A stretch of 34,240 nucleotides of DNA, taken from positions 1 to 34,240 of the forward strand of contig CALLUO010000014.1 of NCBI GenBank assembly GCA_938010425.1, in the 5' to 3' direction. Origin of the DNA: an uncultured Elioraea sp. (GTDB taxonomy: Bacteria > Pseudomonadota > Alphaproteobacteria > Acetobacterales > Acetobacteraceae). Numbering within the stretch: the stretch's first letter is position 1; every line of letters begins with the position of its first letter. Of the stretch, positions 26,153 to 34,240 are shown piece by piece. The notes under the pieces are model-generated. The model was not told where the DNA came from. It saw only the letters and a program-made list of their open reading frames with translations, and did no database searches. The position numbers and the translations under genes are program-made.

Positions 26153-26827
26153 GCGCAGCGCGCGTCAGCCGCACGGTCTCTCCCGGCAGCGCAGCGAGGT
26201 GCGCACTTCGTCCGCAAGGGCAGGTTGACACAGCAGGCGAAGCAAGGCAGCGCCCGCTGTCGAGCACACCAGCGTCCGCGAAGCGGAGCCGCGGCGGTTG
26301 ACCTTGGTCGTGGAGGTGAACACGCTTACACGCTGACCTGCTGGGTCGGCGATTGCACGACCGAAGCGTTCCTCTGCCTCCAAGCGGGGGCACAGCCCTA
26401 CGACAGGTTCAGCAGACCCATGGTGGCCAGTCAGAGCCTCTTCGTCGTGGTCGACCTGCCCCCTCGAGTGCTTCAACCCCCAAAAATTTGAAATGAATTT
26501 CTCATCGAGGGCTTGGGCCCATGGCTGATCGGACCGTCACGATAGGGCGAGACGTTCGAAGAGGTGGTCGCCCATGAGCGCGACCACCTCGTGATCAGGC
26601 AAATCAGGTTCCCTTTAAAGAGCAGGAAGCCAAGGCCGTTGCCCTCCTCCGCTTTGGCCCATCTCGCCTTTTCGAGGCGACATGCCAGCCCCTTCCGAAC
26701 AATATAGTGGTCAACGGGCGCACGCGCGCCTTGCCCAAGTGGCCAGCGCAAACCTCCTGCGCACCTGGCGCGCTCGTTGCGTTCGCGGTTGCGCTGGCCG
26801 GTGCTGCGGCCGCCACGCGGCGCGCGG
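26153..26827. other. Gene-poor gap between serC and thiD
   Basis: No gene is recognisable in 675 bases. Several open frames of 70-120 codons exist on both strands, but none shows family motifs, a good ribosome-binding site or sustained third-position GC. An AT-rich spot at about 26481-26500 (AAATT-TGAAATG-AATTT inverted repeat) stands out. The stretch could hold an eroded gene or the far end of an old insertion, but I cannot identify either. Confidence 0.5.
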
Positions 26828-27649
26828 CTAGGCAAGCGACAAAGCGGCGAGGCGGGCAGGGTCTACCGTGACTGCGTGATCAAGCGGCCCGTGCCCCTTG
26901 CCGTAGCCAGGGGCGGAAGCGAGCGCGAGGGCGACGTAGTGACGGGCACGGGTGACGGACTCGCGCAAGCCCATCCCCTGCGCGAGCCCCGCTGCAATCG
27001 CGCTCGCCAGCGTGCAGCCCGTGCCGTGCGTGTGGCGCGTGTCGATACGCGGGCATGACAGGGTTTCCATGCCGTCCGCTGTCACGAGCAGGTCGGTCAC
27101 CCTCTCCCCTGGCAGGTGCCCACCTTTCATGAGCACAGCGCCACAGCCCAAGGACAGGAGACGTTCCGCCACCCTTTTCATATCGTCAACAGACAGGATG
27201 GCTGAGCCGGCCAACACTTCCGCCTCCGGAACATTAGGAGTGATCACAGTCGCGCACGGGATCATCAGCCGCGTCAGGGCGGAAACCGCTTTCTCCTCCA
27301 ACAGCCTATGCCCACCCTTCGCCACCATTACGGGATCGACCACCACCGGAACAGGAGGGGTGAGGGAGGCGATCTCCTCCGCCACCGCCTCGATCACCGG
27401 GACGTCGTGCAGCATGCCGGTCTTCACCGCATCGACACCGAGGTCGGACACAACGACATCGATCTGTTCTCGGATAAAGCCTGGCGGCACAGGCAGCACG
27501 TTGGCCACGCCTTGCGTGTTTTGCGCGGTGAGCGCGGTGACGGCGGTCATGGCAAAGGCACCAAGGCAGGTAACGGCCTTGATGTCGGCCTGAATTCCTG
27601 CCCCGCCTCCCGAGTCCGACCCTGCAATGATCAGCACTCGGCCGTTCAT
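26828..27649 (-). CDS. thiD: Hydroxymethylpyrimidine/phosphomethylpyrimidine kinase
   Basis: A 273-residue ribokinase-fold enzyme that phosphorylates HMP and HMP-P for thiamine synthesis. AGSDSGGGAGIQADIKA (9-25) is the substrate loop, VVVDPVMVAKGG precedes a conserved loop, and THGTGCTLASAIAAGLAQG contains the anion hole and catalytic Asp-equivalent region. Its ATG shares one base with the glmM stop (TGATG), so it is translationally coupled as the last gene of the run. No other thi gene is present. Confidence 0.96.
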   Translation of the reverse strand: MNGRVLIIAGSDSGGGAGIQADIKAVTCLGAFAMTAVTALTAQNTQGVANVLPVPPGFIREQIDVVVSDLGVDAVKTGMLHDVPVIEAVAEEIASLTPPVPVVVDPVMVAKGGHRLLEEKAVSALTRLMIPCATVITPNVPEAEVLAGSAILSVDDMKRVAERLLSLGCGAVLMKGGHLPGERVTDLLVTADGMETLSCPRIDTRHTHGTGCTLASAIAAGLAQGMGLRESVTRARHYVALALASAPGYGKGHGPLDHAVTVDPARLAALSLA

Positions 27650-29025
27650 CAGGCAACCGCCTCGGCAATCACGGAACGGATCGATTCCGCGACGAAATCG
27701 ACCACCTCAGAGACGAGGCTTTCCTCCGTCGCCTCCGCCATCACGCGCACCACAGGCTCTGTGCCGGAACGGCGGATCAGCAGCCGGCCGCGGCCGGCCA
27801 GCCGGGCTTCGGCCTCAGCGATCGCGCGCGCAATGTGCGGGTGGCCAAGATCGAGCCGCCCGTCGTGGCGGACGTTGCACAACCGTTGCGGCAAGGGTTC
27901 GAACTGGCGGCATACCTCGGAGGCGGGCCGCCCCGTCTCGACGATGACGGCAAGGACTTGCAGCGCGGCGATAAGCCCGTCGCCGGTCGTCGCGTAGTCG
28001 GTCAGGATCATATGGCCCGACTGCTCCCCACCAACATTCATACCTTTCGTGCGCATACGCTCGGCAACATAACGATCTCCTACAGCCGTACGCTCGAGCA
28101 CAAGCCCACGCTCAGCGAGAAACCGCTCGAGCCCCATGTTGCTCATGACGGTGGCTGCCACGCCGCCGCCGGCCAGCCGCCCGCCGCGCGACCAGGCATC
28201 GGCGATCAGGGCGAGGATCTGATCGCCATCGACAATGCGCCCTGTCTCATCAGCAAGGATCAAGCGGTCTCCATCCCCATCCAGCGCAAGCCCGAGATCC
28301 GCTCCGTGGGCGACCACCTCGCTCTTCATGTGTTCGGGGACAGTCGAGCCGCAGCCGCGATTAATGTTGAGGCCGTCAGGCGCGACGCCAAGCGCGATCA
28401 CCTCCGCACCGAGTTCGGCGAGCACCAGAGGGGCCACACGATAAGCCGCCCCATGTGCGCAGTCGATGACGATGCGGAGACCATCCAAGCGAAGGTTTCG
28501 GGGAAAGGACGATTTCGCCGCCTCGATGTAGCGGCCGCGCGCATCCTCGAGCCTAACGGCACGACCCAACTCGTCCGGCGCAGCAAGGTGGGCCTCGACC
28601 GCCTGGTCTGCCATCAGCCGCTCGATTTCGGCTTCCAATGCGTCCGAGAGCTTCCAACCATCCGGGCCGAAGAGTTTAATACCATTGTCCTCGAACGGAT
28701 TGTGCGAGGCCGAGATCATCACCCCGAGATCAGCCCGCATGGAGCGGGTGAGCCAAGCAATGGCCGGTGTGGGCAAGGGCCCGACGAGGTTCACGTCCAT
28801 GCCGACCGAGATGAACCCGGCGGCGAGCGCGTTCTCGATCATGTAGCCGGAGAGGCGTGTGTCTTTGCCGATGACCACGCGCGGCCGATGCCCTGCCCTG
28901 TTCTGGCGGAACAGGGCACCGGCTGCCTGGCCCAGGCGCAGCGCTGTTTCCGCCAGCATGGGCGAAGCGTTCGCCCTCCCGCGCACCCCGTCGGTTCCGA
29001 ACAGACGACGCGTATGGGTTGGCAT
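27649..29025 (-). CDS. glmM: Phosphoglucosamine mutase
   Basis: A 458-residue enzyme converting glucosamine-6-phosphate to glucosamine-1-phosphate for UDP-GlcNAc and peptidoglycan. [10 protein letters not shown] opens the protein. The phosphoserine loop is [12 protein letters not shown] with Ser107. The Mg-binding DGDGD is at 249-253, the sugar loop is GGEQSGH, and the phosphate-binding [12 protein letters not shown] is near the C-terminus. ATG 29025 follows GGGAG; the open frame further upstream reads a low-complexity leader. ftsH lies 220 bases upstream and thiD overlaps its stop. Confidence 0.97.
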   Translation of the reverse strand: MPTHTRRLFGTDGVRGRANASPMLAETALRLGQAAGALFRQNRAGHRPRVVIGKDTRLSGYMIENALAAGFISVGMDVNLVGPLPTPAIAWLTRSMRADLGVMISASHNPFEDNGIKLFGPDGWKLSDALEAEIERLMADQAVEAHLAAPDELGRAVRLEDARGRYIEAAKSSFPRNLRLDGLRIVIDCAHGAAYRVAPLVLAELGAEVIALGVAPDGLNINRGCGSTVPEHMKSEVVAHGADLGLALDGDGDRLILADETGRIVDGDQILALIADAWSRGGRLAGGGVAATVMSNMGLERFLAERGLVLERTAVGDRYVAERMRTKGMNVGGEQSGHMILTDYATTGDGLIAALQVLAVIVETGRPASEVCRQFEPLPQRLCNVRHDGRLDLGHPHIARAIAEAEARLAGRGRLLIRRSGTEPVVRVMAEATEESLVSEVVDFVAESIRSVIAEAVA

Positions 29026-29193
29026 TGGCAAAGGCTCCCGCGGATCCGTGCGGAGGCGCGCCGCTCGGCAGGATGACCTTCGCGGCACGTCTCGCGAGGT
29101 TGAGCACCCCATCACTGACGGCCGAGTTATCGCTGGCCCGCCACATCGCGCCAAGAGGGGTCGTAGCCCTCCGACGGCAGGACTCACGCCGCA

Positions 29194-29219
29194 GCGCGTG
29201 ACCCTATTGGGCCACGCGC
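29194..29219 (-). terminator. Strong 11-bp hairpin after ftsH
   Basis: On the minus-strand transcript GCGCGTGGCCC and GGGTCACGCGC pair over 11 positions (one G-U) around the loop AATA, about 27 bases past the ftsH stop. The plus-strand version has an A-C mismatch at that position, so the structure suits the ftsH message. No U-run follows. It may attenuate or protect the message before glmM rather than fully terminate it. Confidence 0.5.
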
Positions 29220-29245
29220 ACGGGCAACGACCCGGCAAACGCGGT

Positions 29246-31189
<1,944 letters not shown>

Positions 31190-31246
31190 GCGTCGTTCAT
31201 CCTCGGTCTGTGTCGGCGCGACCCACCGTCCATAACATGGGTCTCG

Positions 31247-32539
31247 TTACCAAGCTTCCAATGACCCCCTCTCTGCACCACCCTCCCAGCCGGTAACGAG
31301 CGGTTCGGGGGGCCGAAACCGGGCTTCCGCTGCCGATCCTCCATCCCCGCGATCATACAGGATCGGCGGCACCGCAACCAGCACGCCGCCCCGCCTGATC
31401 GCCGGCAGTGTGGCAAGGACGACGGACGGGATGCAGCGCACCTCTTCCGTCACACGGCGCAACGCCGCTGCCTCGGCTGCACCGACCGCGCCGACACTAT
31501 CTCCCGGCAACGCCCACACGCGCCAGCGCCTGTCCCACCACACAGGGTTCCGCTCCCCGATCACCACCGGGGGCGCCGCCGCCGCAGGTTCGCGCGCAAT
31601 CAGCATCGCACGACCCCGAGGGGCGACGAGGCAGCCCGCAGCGGTCGCGCCTTTCCCGCATTGCAAATGGGACAAGAGAGCGGTGAGACGATCTCCGCGC
31701 ACGGGATGGTGATGGCCGCCGACACACCGCAACAGGGCAGCCAGGGCTTCGCGCTGCAGAGGCTCGGTCCACGCCGCGAACCTCGCCGCGTCGAGCAAAG
31801 CAAAGCCAAGCGGCGAAAGCTGAACCGCCTCGGCCAGCGACCGGGCCAACGTCTCCGCCGCCTCCCTGCGACGACGCGAGGCAGTGATGGCAACTTCGAG
31901 GGCGGCTCTCACCGCTACCCCTTCGCCATGGCGATCGCGCAAGGCTGCGCGCAGCCGCGCCCGTGTCGTCTGCCCCGTGTTCGATGGATCCTCGACCCAG
32001 GGCTGGCCGGTCGCGCGCAACAACGCCTGCAAGGCAGACGGCGCCTCGCCGAGCAAAGGCCTCAGAAGGCGCACGGGGCCAACCGCCCGCGTTTCCGCCA
32101 TGCCCGCGAGCCCCCGCTCGCCCGACCCCCGTGCCAGACGCAGCAGCACGGTCTCCGCTTGGTCAAGGGCATGGTGGCCGAGGAGAAGATGCAGCGTCCC
32201 CGCCTCGCCAGCCGCCCGGGCCAGGGCCTGCAGACGCGCGCGGCGCAGAGCTTGCGCGCTGCGGCCCGGCGCCGCGAGCCGCAAGGTGCGGGCCTCGATG
32301 CCGCGCGCCGCGAGCCAGGCAGCAACAAGGGGCACCTCGAGACCGGCCGCGGGACGGACACCATGGTCGACCACGAGACCAATCACCCGCCCTCCCCTGG
32401 CCCGAGCCCAGCCGTCGGCGAGCAGCGCCAGGGCGAGACTGTCTGCCCCGCCCGAGACCGCGACAGCGAGAACGGGGGCAGGCTCAAACGGCCCAAGCCG
32501 CACGAGCGTCGCGGCGAAGCGGGTCTTGAGCCTCGTCAA
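31247..32539 (-). CDS. tilS: tRNA(Ile)-lysidine synthetase
   Basis: A 430-residue enzyme that attaches lysine to C34 of tRNA-Ile(CAU) so that it reads AUA. The PP-loop ATP site is SGGADS (29-34), followed by VVDHGVRP and the LLGHHALDQAETVLLRLARG block conserved in the family. WVEDPSNT and RARLR occur near the middle. The start is a TTG at 32539 overlapping the cpoB stop (TTGA). The next in-frame starts lie too far inside the PP-loop domain. The gene order cpoB-tilS-ftsH is the usual alphaproteobacterial one. Confidence 0.95.
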   Translation of the reverse strand: MTRLKTRFAATLVRLGPFEPAPVLAVAVSGGADSLALALLADGWARARGGRVIGLVVDHGVRPAAGLEVPLVAAWLAARGIEARTLRLAAPGRSAQALRRARLQALARAAGEAGTLHLLLGHHALDQAETVLLRLARGSGERGLAGMAETRAVGPVRLLRPLLGEAPSALQALLRATGQPWVEDPSNTGQTTRARLRAALRDRHGEGVAVRAALEVAITASRRRREAAETLARSLAEAVQLSPLGFALLDAARFAAWTEPLQREALAALLRCVGGHHHPVRGDRLTALLSHLQCGKGATAAGCLVAPRGRAMLIAREPAAAAPPVVIGERNPVWWDRRWRVWALPGDSVGAVGAAEAAALRRVTEEVRCIPSVVLATLPAIRRGGVLVAVPPILYDRGDGGSAAEARFRPPEPLVTGWEGGAERGSLEAW

Positions 32540-33444
32540 CAGCGTAGCCGAGACCTCTCCCGGGTCAGCGCGTCGCGAATGTCAGCCCTCATGTCGGTGG
32601 CGAAGTCGGACGCGAGCTGGCGGAACACCTCACAGGCGCTATCGCGTTCGTTGAGAGCGGCGAGCGAACGACCGAGGCCGAGCAGCACGTCCTGGCGGCG
32701 GGATCTGTCGGTCACGCGCGAGCGCGCATCGTCGTAGGCCAAGGCAGCCTGGGTGAATTCGCGCCGTCCATACAGCGCCTCGGCGCGGATCAGGTACGCC
32801 TCACCGACGCGGGCATCGCGCGGATAGGTGGCGATAAAAGCCTGGGCCTCACGCTCCGCCGTCGCCCAATCCTGCCGGCGCAAGGCGTCCTGGGCGGCGC
32901 GCAGGATCTGCTCCTGGCTGCGCGGGCGGGCAGGCTGCGCGGGCGCCGACGGCGGCGTGGGCAGGGCAGCTTGCTGTTGCGCCGGAGCTTGCAGAGCCGG
33001 CTGGGCTCCACTAGCGGCCGGCCGTTGCGGTGCGCTGCCGCCGCGCCCGCCCTCCAAGGCAGCAAGCCGAAACTCTAGGTCCTCGCGGTTCTTCTCCACC
33101 GTCGCCTGCAGCTCACGCAGGGCGTTCTGGGTCTCATCGCTGCGGCCGCGCAACAGGCGCAGCTCCGTCTCGAGCGCCTGCACACGCTCAAGGAGTCGGG
33201 CGAGCAGCTCTTGTTGGCTGCCCGGTAGGGGTGCGGCGCCCGCCCCCACTGCGGGAGCGAGGGCGACCGGCGGGGCGACTGCGCCGCCGCCCGGGCCAAG
33301 CCTACCCTGCAGCGCCTGCAGATCGCGCCGTAACTCGAGGATCTGGTTCTGCAGCGCGATCGCCTCGCGGCTCTCGAGTTGCACCGCAGCCTCAGTGGCA
33401 GCAGAAAGGACGAATAGGGCGGCGATCACGCACGGGGTTCGCAT
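32536..33444 (-). CDS. cpoB: Cell-division coordinator CpoB (YbgF)
   Basis: A 302-residue periplasmic protein that couples Tol-Pal function to septal peptidoglycan synthesis. A signal peptide (about 1-20, ALFVLSAATEA) is followed by a short coiled coil (about 24-48), a Pro/Ala linker, and a second, longer coiled coil (about 76-132). After a Gln/Pro-rich linker come TPR-like repeats (about 178-300: ILRAAQDALRRQDWATAERE, RRQDVLLGLGRSLAALNERD). ATG 33444 has AGAGGA upstream. It follows pal by 103 bases and overlaps tilS by four. Confidence 0.93.
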   Translation of the reverse strand: MRTPCVIAALFVLSAATEAAVQLESREAIALQNQILELRRDLQALQGRLGPGGGAVAPPVALAPAVGAGAAPLPGSQQELLARLLERVQALETELRLLRGRSDETQNALRELQATVEKNREDLEFRLAALEGGRGGSAPQRPAASGAQPALQAPAQQQAALPTPPSAPAQPARPRSQEQILRAAQDALRRQDWATAEREAQAFIATYPRDARVGEAYLIRAEALYGRREFTQAALAYDDARSRVTDRSRRQDVLLGLGRSLAALNERDSACEVFRQLASDFATDMRADIRDALTRERSRLRC

Positions 33445-33496
33445 CGGTCTTTGTCCTCTCCCTGCGCAGCGTGACGGCAGCAGCACCGAAGACGCG

Positions 33497-33520
33497 ACGG
33501 GCGGCCGCGGGGCCGCCCGT
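33497..33520 (-). terminator. Perfect 10-bp hairpin between pal and cpoB
   Basis: ACGGGCGGCC and GGCCGCCCGT pair perfectly around the loop GCGG, in the 103-base gap between pal and cpoB. No U-run follows. Being inside an operon, it is more likely an attenuator or RNA-stabilising element that lowers cpoB relative to pal than a full terminator. Confidence 0.5.
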
Positions 33521-33547
33521 GCCGAAAGCCCGGTCGCGAGCAGCCCT

Positions 33548-34018
33548 TCACTGCACGACGGTCACAGCGCGCCGGTTTTGCGCCCAGGCCTCCTCGTTCG
33601 ACCCAAGCACCGCTGGACGATCCTTGCCATAGGAAATGGTCCGGATGCGTGCTCCGTCGACTCCGCGAGCGATCAGATAGTTTCGGGCCGAATCGGCGCG
33701 ACGCTGACCGAGGGCGAGGTTGTATTCGCGCGTGCCTCGCTCATCGGCATGTCCCTCGATGATGACGCGCACCTGCCGGTGGGTCTGCAGCCAGGCGGCC
33801 TGGCGATCCAGAGTCGGCGCCTGGTCGGGGCGGATATTTGAACGGTCAAAGTCAAAAAAGACTCGATCGCCGACATTGGCGACCAGATCCTCCTGCGTAC
33901 CCGGACGAGGCCCGGTGGCCTGGCCGGCACCGGTTGCGGCGCCGCCCTGATCGGGAGCCTGAGCGCAGGCCGCGAGCAAGACCAAGCCGGACAGGGAGGC
34001 GAGCAGCGTGCGGTTCAT
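33548..34018 (-). CDS. pal: Peptidoglycan-associated lipoprotein Pal
   Basis: A 156-residue outer-membrane lipoprotein that ties the envelope to peptidoglycan in the Tol-Pal system. The lipobox LLAAC places the lipidated cysteine at residue 18. A short linker leads to the OmpA-like domain (about 48-156), with VFFDFDRSNIRPD and the peptidoglycan-binding segment EGHADERGTREYN followed by LGQRRADSARNYL (Asp92 and Arg107 match the binding residues). AAAGGAG lies ahead of ATG 34018. tolB ends 134 bases upstream, so pal is second in the visible operon. Confidence 0.97.
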   Translation of the reverse strand: MNRTLLASLSGLVLLAACAQAPDQGGAATGAGQATGPRPGTQEDLVANVGDRVFFDFDRSNIRPDQAPTLDRQAAWLQTHRQVRVIIEGHADERGTREYNLALGQRRADSARNYLIARGVDGARIRTISYGKDRPAVLGSNEEAWAQNRRAVTVVQ

Positions 34019-34151
34019 GGTCAGGTCAACTCCTTTCGGGATAGCAAGTGCTGGTGTGGCCTTCTTCCGTGACATCCACAACCGCTACGAGCGCATATGC
34101 GACCTGTCCTCTTTCCGATCAACATCGGGCGGCAGTGTGGCGATACGGCGT

Positions 34152-34240
34152 CTATCCTGGGATCAGTGGCGACCAAGCGGGATCGGAGGCGTCGGTCGGC
34201 GTGGGTAAGGCGCGCTCGTTGAACCCAGTGATGTCGATCG
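34152..34240 (-). CDS. tolB: TolB, C-terminal end only
   Basis: The window edge cuts this gene; the last 28 residues are visible, ending at TAG 34152-34154. They read DITGFNERALPTPTDASDPA then WSPLIPG, which matches the TolB C-terminus, where ASDPAWSPL is characteristic. TolB is the periplasmic beta-propeller that works with Pal. Its position directly before pal is the expected order. Confidence 0.9.
   Translation of the reverse strand, partial: IDITGFNERALPTPTDASDPAWSPLIPG

Noticed and set aside
27835-29076. 413-codon open frame on the plus strand
   Set aside because: Antisense to glmM, with no recognisable motif and shadow-type composition.
31661-32737. 358-codon open frame on the plus strand
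   Set aside because: Antisense to tilS and cpoB; Arg/Gln-rich low-complexity translation without a domain.

Overview
The window is GC-rich, densely packed DNA from an alphaproteobacterium, most likely Rhodospirillales/Acetobacteraceae. This placement is an inference from very high third-position GC, the tolB-pal-cpoB-tilS-ftsH-glmM order, and the style of the phospholipid, serine and TRAP genes. No phage, integron, CRISPR array, plasmid gene or intact insertion sequence is visible. Most of it is chromosomal housekeeping, interrupted by three patches of decay or rearrangement.

Layout. (a) 1-1750: a DUF2189 membrane protein cut by the window edge, a TauE/GMCGP-type membrane protein and a two-CBS-domain protein. 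(b) 1985-3165: a dead TRAP transporter, a multiply frameshifted DctP receptor joined to the last third of a DctM permease. (c) 3403-9495, all minus strand: EamA exporter, COG3146 acyltransferase, DNA translocase FtsK, dihydrolipoyl dehydrogenase. (d) 9594-11721: tRNA-Pro(CGG) with a readable promoter, a LOG-family nucleotide hydrolase with an unusual insert, and a cytochrome c' facing a cytochrome b561. (e) 12033-15691: an Ig/LysM envelope protein, a hypothetical protein, then psd-pssA for phosphatidylethanolamine synthesis. (f) 15645-21980: class III CoA-transferase, dienelactone hydrolase, a second decay zone (DUF3047 relic and two coding pieces meeting tail to tail), and an intact TRAP operon dctP-dctQ-dctM followed by unannotated, start/stop-coupled small membrane ORFs. 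(g) 22302-26067: a trypsin-like protease behind a tandemly duplicated ribosome-binding region, then serC-serA with a clear promoter. (h) 26828-34240: the minus-strand run tolB-pal-cpoB-tilS-ftsH-glmM-thiD, linking outer-membrane integrity, tRNA-Ile modification, membrane proteolysis, peptidoglycan precursor supply and thiamine synthesis.

How the genes work together: pal/tolB/cpoB, ftsK, glmM, the LysM protein and psd/pssA all serve envelope growth and division. serC-serA makes the serine that PssA consumes. The CoA-transferase, hydrolase and TRAP operon look like a small organic-acid uptake and catabolism island. I found no convincing new multi-gene defence or biosynthetic system. The best leads are the small ORFs coupled to the TRAP operon, the LOG-protein insert, the hidden reading frame after the hypothetical gene beside psd, and the fossil TRAP locus.
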